From: Scybalousia_A sp964542225
GTDB lineage: Bacteria; Bacteroidota; Bacteroidia; Bacteroidales; P3
Length of the DNA: 13,998 bases
Direction of reading: 5' to 3'
NCBI GenBank assembly: GCA_964542225.1
Contig: CAZITO010000061.1
Span: 1-13,998, forward strand
The notes under the pieces were generated by a model. That model was not told the DNA's origin, ran no database searches, and worked only from the letters and a program-made list of their open reading frames with translations. The first letter of the stretch is position 1. Every line of letters starts with the position of its first letter. A program made the position numbers and the translations under genes. Positions 1 through 7,690 of the stretch are shown one piece after another.

Positions 1-20
1 GCGTTTTATTTTATCGAAAC

Positions 21-50
21 GCCGATTCGTCGAAATGAATCGGCGATTCA
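21..50. repeat. Interleaved inverted repeats (GATTC/GAATC)
   Basis: Two palindromes share the same central arm. GCCGATTC at 21-28 is the exact reverse complement of GAATCGGC at 37-44, with an 8-base loop. TGAATCG at 36-42 is the reverse complement of CGATTCA at 44-50 around a single G at 43. The shared arm could pair left or right, giving two alternative hairpins. There is no T-run directly after either one, so a terminator role is not supported. It may be the edge of a repeat that starts before the window. Confidence 0.55.
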
Positions 51-215
51 TTTTTGTGAAACGGGCGAAGAAAAAATTTTTTCCTTAAAAAACCGCTCGA
101 AAACGCTGAAAACCACCATTTTTGCCCGATTTTGACCCTTCGAAAAAGGTTAAGTAATTGATAATCAATGGTAGCACCCTTATTTTTGACTTATAAATGT
201 ATATCAATTAAATTT

Positions 216-323
216 CAGGCACAGCCTGTTTTATAAGGGCAAAGCCACTACTTTTCGACTCTTTCTCAGCCTGTTTTCATAGAACAAAGCCGCACCCATT
301 GGGTGTTTTATAAGGGTAAAGCC
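216..323 (+). repeat. Array of ~32-base palindromic repeat units, left copy
   Basis: Each full unit is a 13-base palindrome (5-base arms, 3-base centre), then TTTTATAAG, then a mini-palindrome GG(C/T)AAAGCC. Unit a (216-246) has arms CAGGC and GCCTG around ACA. Unit b (about 268-291) is degenerate: its left arm is lost and it reads GTTTTCATAGAACAAAGCC. Unit c (292-323) abuts unit b and has arms CACCC and GGGTG around ATT. The arms differ between units a and c but stay complementary, while the following 18 bases differ at only one position. Units a and c are both followed by a four-base spacer and CTTTTC. The array points toward the 3' end of mnmA. A matching inverted copy lies at 13817-13878. 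There is no terminal repeat or coding content, so this resembles a REP- or MITE-like dispersed element rather than an insertion sequence. Confidence 0.75.
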
Positions 324-464
324 TTTACTTTTCTTATAGGTTATTATGAGTTGTGATAAGTTAGCATAAGAGCAAAATATTAAGTATAAGTAATTGAAAC
401 ACTCTTTGTTGCTTATATCAAATTAACGTTAACTTAAGATAACCCGTTTTAAGCATTGTCAAAT

Positions 465-1517
465 TTATACTATTATACCACTACCATAGCATATTTTGGC
501 TTCTTTATCATAAATCACACCAAACTGACCTTGTGCCACACCTTGCAATTTATTCTCAAAACGCACGTGGTAAATTTCTCCTTGCTTTACAATCCAGCCC
601 TTCGTAAAATCGGGCGTATGCCTTATTTTCAATGTTATTTCCTTTTCTTTGTCAAATTCGCCCCAAACATCTTTTGTTATAAAATGAAAGTTTCCCAAAT
701 TCATTTCCATACCATATTGAGTAATAGGGTCATAACCTTGAGAAACATAGAGCAAATTGTTTGGAATATCTTTTTTGACAACAAACCAAGGTCCTCCACT
801 AAGCCCCAAACCCTTTCTCTGCCCTATGGTGTGAAACCAAAAACCTTTGTGTTTGCCAAGCACTTTACCTGTTTCCAATTCTATTATTTTGCCCTCTTTT
901 TCGCCCAAATATCTTTTGATAAAATCATTGTAATTTATCTTGCCAAGAAAACAAATACCCTGAGAATCCTTTCTAAAAGCGGAGGGCATCTTTTCTTTTT
1001 CGGCAATATTTCTTACTTCACTTTTTGCCATATTACCAATAGGAAATATTATTTTTTTCAATTGCGAATAAGATATTTGTGCCAAAAAATCGGTTTGGTC
1101 TTTGATTTTATCCTTTGCAGTGGAAAGGTATTTTAATTCATCTATATAAGTGGTTGTGCAATAGTGACCTGTGGCTATCAAATCAAAGTCCTTTCCCCAT
1201 TTGTCGTTAAAGGCTCCGAATTTTATCATTTTGTTGCACATAACATCGGGATTGGGAGTAAAACCTTTTTTTACCGTTTCTATTGTATAATTTACAACAG
1301 TGTCAAAATACTCTTTTTGCAAGTTAACCACTTCCATTTTACAACCATATTTTTTTGCAATATAGGAAGTTATCTCAACATCCTCCTCTTTTGGACACTC
1401 CGAATCGTCCATACCTATCATTATGTAAAATATAGTGGGAGTTATACCTTGCTCCTTTAATTTATACACAACAACAGAGGAGTCCACTCCTCCCGAAACC
1501 AACGTAGCCACATTCAT
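465..1517 (-). CDS. mnmA: tRNA-specific 2-thiouridylase MnmA
   Basis: Cytoplasmic enzyme that adenylates and thiolates C2 of uridine 34 in the wobble position of Lys, Glu and Gln tRNAs, taking sulfur from a persulfide relay. The 350 residues fit the family, at the short end. The N-terminal ATP-pyrophosphatase loop is SGGVDSS at residues 8-14. The catalytic cysteine pair is present: C94 in NPDVMCN and C189 in DSQGICF. The family blocks ATGHY (115-119), KDQTDFL (139-145), FPIGNMAKSEVR (158-169) and HTIGQRKGLGLSGGPWFV (229-246) are all visible. The usual KDQSYFL appears as KDQTDFL. The ATG at 1517 places the P-loop at the expected distance from the N-terminus. The gene starts 15 bases after pssA on the same strand and has no promoter of its own that I can see, so it is probably cotranscribed with pssA. 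No hairpin followed by a T-run is evident downstream. Confidence 0.96.
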   Translation of the reverse strand: MNVATLVSGGVDSSVVVYKLKEQGITPTIFYIMIGMDDSECPKEEDVEITSYIAKKYGCKMEVVNLQKEYFDTVVNYTIETVKKGFTPNPDVMCNKMIKFGAFNDKWGKDFDLIATGHYCTTTYIDELKYLSTAKDKIKDQTDFLAQISYSQLKKIIFPIGNMAKSEVRNIAEKEKMPSAFRKDSQGICFLGKINYNDFIKRYLGEKEGKIIELETGKVLGKHKGFWFHTIGQRKGLGLSGGPWFVVKKDIPNNLLYVSQGYDPITQYGMEMNLGNFHFITKDVWGEFDKEKEITLKIRHTPDFTKGWIVKQGEIYHVRFENKLQGVAQGQFGVIYDKEAKICYGSGIIV

Positions 1518-1532
1518 ATTTTTGAAAGTATT

Positions 1533-2300
1533 TTAATGATTTTGTTCTTTCTTTATAAAATTATTTATCAGAGATAAAAGTATATAAAACAAGATTATAA
1601 AAGGAATGGCATAAAAGTTAAAAAGAATAACAAACAACAGTGAGAAAGAAAGAAAAATAAATTTTATTTTATTATCTCGCCAAGATAAGTTTTTGAATTT
1701 CAAAGCAAACAAAGGCACTTCACTAACAAGCAACACTCCCATAACCATTGACAATATTATAATGAAATAAGGATTGTTCATTATGCCTTGCAAAAAATTG
1801 TGAAAATTCAGTGAGTTTATTCCCCAAAGAACAATGGTATTTGCCTGTAAATAATTGATAATAGGAACTGACAGCCAAATCAATGCGTTTGCAGGAGTGG
1901 GCAAACCTATGAAAGAAAGCGTTTGCCGTGTATCTATATTAAACTTTGCTAAACGATAACAAGACATTATTGCCATAAACAAAGGCAAATAACAAATCAA
2001 ACCATTGCCCCAACGCAAAAAATCATAATTACACTGATTTTCCAATAATAAATTTACCGCTATCAAAGAAGGAGCCACTCCAAAAGAAACCACATCAGCC
2101 AAAGAGTCCAACTCCTTGCCTATTGCTCCACTTACCTTTAAGGCTCGTGCCGTCATTCCGTCAAAAAAATCAAAAATCGCTCCACATATTATAAAACAAG
2201 ATGCCCAAACAGGCTCTTTCCACAACAACAGAGCAACAACAGACAACACTCCACAAAGAAAATTAAGAAGAGTTATAACATTAGGTATTTGTCTTTTCAT
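1533..2300 (-). CDS. pssA: CDP-diacylglycerol-serine O-phosphatidyltransferase PssA
   Basis: Integral inner-membrane enzyme making phosphatidylserine from CDP-diacylglycerol and L-serine, the first step toward phosphatidylethanolamine. The CDP-alcohol phosphatidyltransferase signature is complete: D47-G48, A51-R52, G61, D65 and D69 with exact family spacing. The rest is a series of hydrophobic spans, and the protein ends in a basic tail. The frame is open further upstream to 2378 (281 residues), but I choose the ATG at 2300 (255 residues). It gives MKRQIPNVITLLN, the usual family N-terminus, and a TAATTTTG promoter box lies at 2324-2331 inside the longer version. The phosphatidylserine decarboxylase gene, often adjacent in this phylum, is not in the window. 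mnmA follows 15 bases downstream. A bacterial type II PssA is the best assignment; a related alcohol phosphatidyltransferase is less likely. Confidence 0.9.
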   Translation of the reverse strand: MKRQIPNVITLLNFLCGVLSVVALLLWKEPVWASCFIICGAIFDFFDGMTARALKVSGAIGKELDSLADVVSFGVAPSLIAVNLLLENQCNYDFLRWGNGLICYLPLFMAIMSCYRLAKFNIDTRQTLSFIGLPTPANALIWLSVPIINYLQANTIVLWGINSLNFHNFLQGIMNNPYFIIILSMVMGVLLVSEVPLFALKFKNLSWRDNKIKFIFLSFSLLFVILFNFYAIPFIILFYILLSLINNFIKKEQNH

Positions 2301-2323
2301 TACTAATAACACTTTACTGATTG

Positions 2324-2331
2324 CAAAATTA
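2324..2331 (-). promoter_or_regulatory. Bacteroidota-type -7 box for pssA-mnmA
   Basis: Read on the minus strand this is TAATTTTG followed by CAA, matching the Bacteroidota housekeeping sigma -7 consensus TAnnTTTG. Transcription would start about 15-20 bases before the ATG at 2300. No TTTG stands at the ideal -33 distance; the nearest is only 12 bases away, so the -33 element is weak. The box supports the shorter pssA start. Confidence 0.6.
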
Positions 2332-2433
2332 CTAATAAAATTCCAAATAACTTTAAAATATCTAAAAAGATACGACACTCTGCTAATGCTACAGCCAATA
2401 ATCGGAATAAAGTTACGTTTTCTTCATTAAAGA

Positions 2434-2467
2434 TTTGGGGAGCATTGAAAAATATATTTTATCTTTG
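2434..2467 (+). promoter_or_regulatory. Promoter for the T9SS-exported protein gene
   Basis: TTTG at 2434-2437 and TATCTTTG at 2460-2467 are 22 bases apart, close to the Bacteroidota -33/-7 arrangement. The expected transcription start, a few bases after 2467, falls almost on the ATG at 2474, which makes that codon an unlikely start and favours the ATG at 2519. The promoter diverges from the pssA promoter. Confidence 0.6.
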
Positions 2468-2518
2468 CAAATTATGAAAAAGAGCAATCACATAACAGAC
2501 TTGTTTGGTAAAAAGAAA

Positions 2519-4282
2519 ATGTTTATACATTGGCTTTTTATGTTTGTATTGGCTTGTGGTTTTTCTTTTAAAGGTCATTCTCAAACAGATACGGTTTGTT
2601 TTACCAATGGTTTTCAAGCCTCTTTGGTCAATGATTCAATTGTGGATATGTGGGTTATTCTTCCAATGAGTAATGGTTATTGCGGCTATGTTGAAAAAAA
2701 ACAATCTTCCTTGGGTAATACTTGGGTAAAACTTGATTATATTGACTATCAATTATTTCAAGTAAACAATCATGTTTATGATACATTGGACTATAATTGC
2801 AGAGATACCATAACATATAGACTGATAGAATATACATGTTATACTCCTACGATGGAAATATGCGTAAGTGCCGAACAGCAATTTATTGTAGGGGATATAG
2901 AAATACCCGATATGCCTCAAAATGCCTTGGTTTCAATAGATGATAATCAAAAACTTACTTTTGCCTTTTCCCCTTCCCTTGCAGAAGATGTTATGGGTTA
3001 TGTGATATGCAAGGGAAATCCTTGTGTGTCTTTGGATACCATTTGGGGCAAGGAGAATAATTATTATGTTTGCAATATCTGTGATGTGGAACAAATCAAC
3101 GAACTTGCCATAATGTCTTTTGATACTTGTATGAATACCTCTTTGAGAAGCGACAAAATCAATAATATGGTACTCATTGCAGACGGGCAGGATTGCTCGC
3201 AAAATATAAACTTATCATGGAATGAATATGTAAATATGCCTTCGGGCTTAAATAGGTATGAAGTGCATTTATTGAATAATGGTGATGTTTCTTTGCTTAA
3301 TACTCAATATACAAGTGCAACAATAGATATATCCTCGTATAATGGAGATTTGGTATTTTTTATAAAAGCCATAGGAAACGATGAGTCTTTTTTTGCCAAT
3401 TCAAACAGAATCGTTATCAGTCAAACAGCCACAGACACATTGAAATATATGCGTTGGCAAAATGCTTCGGTAAATTTTGATAATAAAAGTATTGCTTTGC
3501 AAATAGAGGTGGATAACTCTATTCCCGTAGAAAACTATAAATTGTATAGAAAAGAAGAAGGAGAGGAGAATTTTGTTTTTGTAAAAGAAATTGCCTATAC
3601 GGGAGAAAGTCTTATAGACATAGAAGACAAACTAAACAAGGAGGCTTGTGGCAGTGTGTATTTTTATTATTTGCAAGCCCCCGACAGATGTGGCAATACA
3701 TTTACCTCTTCTCCTGTTTGCACCACTTTTAAAGCAAACGTTGACGAAATAAATACAAATACCAATCGTATTACATGGACTTCCTTTAATTTGTTTCCAA
3801 CAGAAAGGTATGATATTTATCGTTATGAACAGGGGGATGTCTCTCCTATCAAAGTGGGAGAATCTGCCATAAATGCGTTTAACGATATGCATGGAGGAGT
3901 TATTTCTTCTGCGGATAAGTTATATTATTACGTTACAGCAATAGGTACGGATGGTCAAGAAACTGCCAACTCCTCTCATAATTATTTAAAATACGAAACT
4001 TTGTTTTTTATCCCCAATGCCTTTGACCCTACCGAAGGCTCTATAACAGAAATCAAAACCTTCAAACCCTTGCTTTCACATATAAAGAAAGAAACCTATC
4101 TATTTACTATTTACAACAGATGGGGGACGACACTTTTTTCAACCAATAAGACAGAAGAAGGCTGGAATGGAGAATATAAAGGAAAACTTTGCGAAACAGG
4201 TGTTTATATATACAAAATCAGATATATCAACTCCAATGGCAAAATGGAGACTCATTCGGGAACTTTTATGCTCTATGACTAA
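2519..4282 (+). CDS. Secreted protein with type IX secretion type B C-terminal domain
   Basis: Predicted cell-surface or secreted protein of 587 residues; its specific function is not recognisable. It begins with a hydrophobic signal sequence, MFIHWLFMFVLACGFSF, with likely cleavage near GHSQ (about residue 22). The middle is beta-rich and contains fibronectin type III-like stretches ending in patterns such as VFFIKAIG and YYYVTAIG. The last 92 residues (about 496-587) match the gliding motility-associated C-terminal domain (type B sorting domain): FFIPNAFDP, FTIYNRWGTTLF, EEGWNGEYKGK, GVYIYKIRY and a terminal GTFML. Such domains direct export across the outer membrane by the Por/T9SS machinery, which must be encoded elsewhere. 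About 15 cysteines in the mature part suggest disulfides. The frame is open to a TTG at 2435, and an ATG at 2474 is an alternative start; the promoter box at 2460-2467 and the A-rich stretch before 2519 favour 2519. A Cys in VLAC might suggest a lipoprotein, but the lipobox is poor. Confidence 0.85.
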   Translation: MFIHWLFMFVLACGFSFKGHSQTDTVCFTNGFQASLVNDSIVDMWVILPMSNGYCGYVEKKQSSLGNTWVKLDYIDYQLFQVNNHVYDTLDYNCRDTITYRLIEYTCYTPTMEICVSAEQQFIVGDIEIPDMPQNALVSIDDNQKLTFAFSPSLAEDVMGYVICKGNPCVSLDTIWGKENNYYVCNICDVEQINELAIMSFDTCMNTSLRSDKINNMVLIADGQDCSQNINLSWNEYVNMPSGLNRYEVHLLNNGDVSLLNTQYTSATIDISSYNGDLVFFIKAIGNDESFFANSNRIVISQTATDTLKYMRWQNASVNFDNKSIALQIEVDNSIPVENYKLYRKEEGEENFVFVKEIAYTGESLIDIEDKLNKEACGSVYFYYLQAPDRCGNTFTSSPVCTTFKANVDEINTNTNRITWTSFNLFPTERYDIYRYEQGDVSPIKVGESAINAFNDMHGGVISSADKLYYYVTAIGTDGQETANSSHNYLKYETLFFIPNAFDPTEGSITEIKTFKPLLSHIKKETYLFTIYNRWGTTLFSTNKTEEGWNGEYKGKLCETGVYIYKIRYINSNGKMETHSGTFMLYD

Positions 4283-4291
4283 AACTTATTT

Positions 4292-5146
4292 TTAAACAAT
4301 ATTTTGCTCTTTCCACTCTCTATCAAAGTACATAAGAGAGGTATAACCTTTGGCTTTTAATTCCTCCAAGGCCGTATCAAAATACAAATCCGTTTCATCG
4401 CTTTTGTGACAATCGGAAGAAAGGCAGATTTTTATATTTTTTTCTTTCATATAACGCCACCAATCTTTTGAAGGGTAGTAATCGGTATGTCTTTTCTTGT
4501 ATAAGCCACGAGTATTTATTTCACAAATAACATCATGCTTTTTTATCTCATCCAAAAGAGCAATAATCATATCTTTGTACCAAGTGGTTTGATTGTCAAA
4601 AAAACGTCCTCTGTTATGCATGGCGACCTTATCGGGATGAGCAATTACATCTATTTTATTTTTTTGCATCATCTCTATTTGTTGAGAAAAATAAGCCTCA
4701 CACGCCCTTTTTATATCATTATCAAAAATTTCCTCTAACCCCCTATCATACACATTTGGATCATGCCCGTCTATAAACCAAGTTTCTCTATTTGTATTAT
4801 GCTCCTTTACCTGATGTACACTGCCTATTATATATTCCAAACCATAGTCTTTGGCTTGAGAATATATATTTTCCTGTATATCGCAAATAAAGTCCATTTC
4901 CATTCCTACAAAAACTTTTATCTTATCTGCATATTTTTCCTTCAATCGTTTGTATTCGGCTATGTAAAGAGGAACTTTTTCTTTGTCTATTGCAAAATTA
5001 TTTTCAAAAGGTACGGGAGCATGAGCAGAAAATCCCCAACAATCAAAACCCTTTTCTATGGCAGAGCATATCATCTCCTCCAGGGAACTTTTGCCATCAC
5101 AAAATAAAGAATGACTATGGTAATTTGTTTTTAAAAGTGTGTCCAT
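4292..5146 (-). CDS. PHP-domain phosphoesterase (HisJ-like histidinol-phosphatase family)
   Basis: Predicted metal-dependent cytoplasmic phosphoesterase of 284 residues with a single PHP domain. All metal-ligand blocks of the family can be seen in order: H10-x-H12 with D17, H42 in SAHAP, E83 in GMEMDF, H111 in GSVHQV, H170 in IAHPD, E209 in CEINTRG, and D245-x-H247 in SSDCHKSD. The layout is that of HisK/HisJ-type histidinol phosphatases (EC 3.1.3.15). No histidine-biosynthesis gene is nearby, and Bacteroidota usually carry a bifunctional HisB, so the real substrate may be another phosphomonoester. The gene lies 60 bases after priA on the same strand but has its own promoter box at 5182-5189. 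Its stop faces the stop of the secreted-protein gene across 9 bases, with no hairpin between them. Confidence 0.85.
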   Translation of the reverse strand: MDTLLKTNYHSHSLFCDGKSSLEEMICSAIEKGFDCWGFSAHAPVPFENNFAIDKEKVPLYIAEYKRLKEKYADKIKVFVGMEMDFICDIQENIYSQAKDYGLEYIIGSVHQVKEHNTNRETWFIDGHDPNVYDRGLEEIFDNDIKRACEAYFSQQIEMMQKNKIDVIAHPDKVAMHNRGRFFDNQTTWYKDMIIALLDEIKKHDVICEINTRGLYKKRHTDYYPSKDWWRYMKEKNIKICLSSDCHKSDETDLYFDTALEELKAKGYTSLMYFDREWKEQNIV

Positions 5147-5181
5147 TGTAAGTTAGTTTTTTTATTGCCAATCTTCGTTTG

Positions 5182-5189
5182 CAAAATTA
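5182..5189 (-). promoter_or_regulatory. -7 box for the PHP phosphoesterase gene
   Basis: The minus strand reads TAATTTTG followed by CAAA, in the short gap between priA and this gene. The predicted start of transcription is about 30 bases before the ATG at 5146. No clear TTTG stands at the -33 distance. The motif, with its flanking CAA, is identical to those before pssA and dapA. Confidence 0.55.
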
Positions 5190-5206
5190 CAACTTTTTCC
5201 TATCTT

Positions 5207-7690
5207 CTATACAGGGTCTACGTCTATGTATATGCGAATTGCAGAATTTTCTTTTTGAGCCAAAAACTCCTCATTCCATTCTCTTAATCTGCTTTTAGAC
5301 AATGAATAAGAAATCTTGTTTTCTATTTTAAGCCAAATCTCTTGTATGTAAAGATTACGTATTCTTGCAATACTTGGTTCTTGAGGTCCAAACATACGAG
5401 TACCAAAAATTTCCCTTAACCTCAGTGCATATTGCAGGGCTTTGGTTCTCAATAGTTCCCTGTCTTTATGCTGAAGAGTGATTTTTATCATTTTACAAAA
5501 CGGAGGAAAGTTAAGCCTCTTTCTATCTATGATTTGAGAGGAATACATTCTTTTATAATTATGTTCGCATACATCTCTCAATATCTGATTATAAGGGTCG
5601 TATGTCTGAATAATTACTTTACCTCTTTGATTTCTACGCCCTGCCCTACCGCTTACTTGTGTAAGGGTTTGAAAGGCACGCTCGTATGACCTAAAATCAG
5701 GGTAATGCAAAAGAGAATCGGCATCCACTACACCCACCAAACCGACATTGTCAAAATCCAATCCTTTGGTTACTATTTGAGTTCCCGTAAGTATATCGGT
5801 CTGTCCGTCTGCAAAATCTTTAATTATTTTTTCATAAGCATCTTTTTGTCTTGTTGTATCTATATCCATACGCGAAACTTTTGCCAATGGAAAATAGATT
5901 TTTATTTCCTCTTCTACTTTCTCAGTTCCCATGCCCACAGTACGCAAAGAATGAGAATGACACTGAGGACAAGAGGAAAGTAACTCCGTAGTATGACCGC
6001 AGTAATGGCAATTGAGGCTGTGTGTATTTTTGTGCAGTACCAAAGAAACATCACAATTAGGGCACTTTGCCTCATAACCGCAAATATTACATCTTATGCG
6101 GGGTGCAAAACCTCTCCTGTTTTGAAAAATTATGACCTGTCTTTTATTTTCCAAACATTCATTTATGGCATCATAAAGCATTTTTGTAAAAATACCATAC
6201 ATTGCCCTCTGTTTTGTATATTCCCTAATGTCCGCTATAAATATCTCTGGCAAAAGCGTTTTGGAATATCTATGCTCTATGGTCAATAATTGATACTTTC
6301 CCTGTAAAGCAAGATAATAAGCCTCTATACTTGGAGTAGCAGAAGCAAGCAGAGTCTTTGCCTTAAAAAGTTGTGCCAAATACATGGCGGCATCTTTGCC
6401 ATTGTAGTGTGGCACGGGTTCTGTTTGCTTAAAAGAAGCATCGTGTTGCTCATCCACTATAACAAGTTTAAGGTCTACAAAAGGAAGAAAAACCGCACTC
6501 CTTGAGCCCAAAACTATATCAAAACGATTATTTTTATTTTCGGTTTTACATCTTTGCCAAATCTCCGCTCTTTCCATAGTGGAGTATTTGGAATTATATA
6601 CACATATACGATTGCCAAAATATTTTTCCAAACGTTGTATGAGTTGGGTTGTTATGGCTATTTCGGGAATAAGAAACAAGACCTGCCCACCACTTTGTAA
6701 AATATGGTCTATCAACTTGATATATACCTCTGTTTTACCGCTTCCCGTTACTCCGTAAAGCAAAGAAACGGGTTGAGTTTGCCAATGCTCTATTATCTGA
6801 TTATAAGCAAAAAGTTGCTCTTGGTTCAGAATAATATCTGCTACCTTTAAAGTATTTTTAAGTTCTTTTAAACGTGATACTTCCACTTCACATTTTTCAA
6901 ATACTCCGTTTTTTATCAAAGTTTGTATGGAAGAATCGGAGCATTTTTTTTCTAAAAGTTCAACCTTTCTTACCATATTCTTTCCTTGCAACAAAGAAAA
7001 AAAAGTAAGCATTACCTTATTTTGAGCAGCGTATCTATGATTGGAGTCTAATTTTTCAAAAAGTTTTCTTCTCTCCTCTTCATTGGAGTTGTATGGTTCT
7101 TTGAGTTTGAGACAAGTTTCTTTTTTGGGAGCATAGATATTTTTGAGTTCTTCATCTGTTATCAATACATCTTTTTCTATAAGTTTGGCTATCAAAGATA
7201 TCAATTCATTTGGAGAAAAAACATCTTGCAAATCAGAAATATTTATTTTGTTTTTTTGACTTACAAGTAGAAACATTTTCTGCTCTTGTTCGTCCAACGC
7301 CGATACATCACCGAGAAAATTAGGAGAAACTTGCACCACAGACTCGCTTTTTAATCTGAACGGAGCAGGCAAAGCAGCAGAAAGTACATCGCCTATATAA
7401 GCAACATAATAGGAGGCTATCCAAGAAAAGAAAGTTATTTGCAAAGGAGTCAAAATAGGAGTGTCGTCTATAATGTCCAAAATATATTTTGTTTTATAAG
7501 CAGGTACCTCTTGGGTGATATTTACCACTATGGCGGAATAGATTTTCTTTTTCCCAAATTGCACCGCGACCATTTGACCTACGGCAATCCTATCGTTCAA
7601 CATCATCGGCACTCTATACCTATAGGAAGAGGGCAAATGCAAAGTCAATATTACATCAACAAATAATATTTTTTCCTCCTCCTTGTACAT
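5207..7690 (-). CDS. priA: Primosomal protein N' (replication restart helicase PriA)
   Basis: Superfamily 2 3'-to-5' DNA helicase that recognises abandoned replication forks and reloads the replisome. The 827 residues are a full-length protein. The N-terminal 3'-end-binding domain covers about residues 8-105. Helicase motifs follow: Walker A GVTGSGKT (313-320), DEQH (413-416, usually DEEH in PriA, with the catalytic Glu kept), LASATPS (448-454), GTQIVTKGLDF (636-646) and QVSGRAGR (678-685). A zinc-binding insertion has all eight cysteines as four CxxC pairs at 534/537, 543/546, 561/564 and 574/577. I use the ATG at 7690; the frame extends one codon to a TTG at 7693. That ATG overlaps the TGA of the lipoprotein gene upstream (TGATG), which suggests translational coupling. 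Confidence 0.97.
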   Translation of the reverse strand: MYKEEEKILFVDVILTLHLPSSYRYRVPMMLNDRIAVGQMVAVQFGKKKIYSAIVVNITQEVPAYKTKYILDIIDDTPILTPLQITFFSWIASYYVAYIGDVLSAALPAPFRLKSESVVQVSPNFLGDVSALDEQEQKMFLLVSQKNKINISDLQDVFSPNELISLIAKLIEKDVLITDEELKNIYAPKKETCLKLKEPYNSNEEERRKLFEKLDSNHRYAAQNKVMLTFFSLLQGKNMVRKVELLEKKCSDSSIQTLIKNGVFEKCEVEVSRLKELKNTLKVADIILNQEQLFAYNQIIEHWQTQPVSLLYGVTGSGKTEVYIKLIDHILQSGGQVLFLIPEIAITTQLIQRLEKYFGNRICVYNSKYSTMERAEIWQRCKTENKNNRFDIVLGSRSAVFLPFVDLKLVIVDEQHDASFKQTEPVPHYNGKDAAMYLAQLFKAKTLLASATPSIEAYYLALQGKYQLLTIEHRYSKTLLPEIFIADIREYTKQRAMYGIFTKMLYDAINECLENKRQVIIFQNRRGFAPRIRCNICGYEAKCPNCDVSLVLHKNTHSLNCHYCGHTTELLSSCPQCHSHSLRTVGMGTEKVEEEIKIYFPLAKVSRMDIDTTRQKDAYEKIIKDFADGQTDILTGTQIVTKGLDFDNVGLVGVVDADSLLHYPDFRSYERAFQTLTQVSGRAGRRNQRGKVIIQTYDPYNQILRDVCEHNYKRMYSSQIIDRKRLNFPPFCKMIKITLQHKDRELLRTKALQYALRLREIFGTRMFGPQEPSIARIRNLYIQEIWLKIENKISYSLSKSRLREWNEEFLAQKENSAIRIYIDVDPV

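Larger units (their letters stand above)
1..464. other. Gene-free region with inverted repeats and a short repeat array
   Basis: No convincing gene is visible in these 464 bases. Bases 1-160 are richer in G and C than the rest and contain interleaved inverted repeats: GCCGATTC (21-28) pairs with GAATCGGC (37-44), and TGAATCG/CGATTCA (36-50) forms a second palindrome around one base. TCGAAA occurs four times (14, 30, 97, 140). The frame entering from base 1 stays open for 44 codons to a TGA at 133-135, but it has no recognisable domain and may be chance. Bases 216-323 hold the palindromic repeat array listed separately. A 10-base palindrome, TTAACGTTAA, lies at 423-432. No TAnnTTTG promoter was found in 1-440 and no tRNA fold was recognised. 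The region lies downstream of mnmA, which ends at 465 on the minus strand. Confidence 0.6.

Noticed and set aside
1..135. 44-codon open frame running in from the left edge
   Set aside because: It is too short and lacks any recognised motif; a run this long in six frames of a repeat-containing region is plausible by chance, so it is not called as a gene.
216..323. Possible CRISPR array
   Set aside because: Units abut or have irregular gaps and no uniform unique spacers, the repeats are degenerate, and no cas gene is near.
413..417. DEQH instead of DEEH in PriA (residues 413-416; coordinates here are residues) as a sign of inactivation
   Set aside because: The catalytic second-position Glu is kept and the third residue varies naturally among DExH helicases; all other motifs are intact.
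460..467. TAAATTTG on the minus strand overlapping the mnmA stop codon
   Set aside because: It matches the -7 consensus but there is no gene downstream of it in the window and no -33 element; in AT-rich DNA one chance match is expected.
456..1136. 226-codon open frame on the plus strand
   Set aside because: It lies wholly antisense to mnmA, whose motifs are complete. Its translation shows no family features and no promoter box precedes it.
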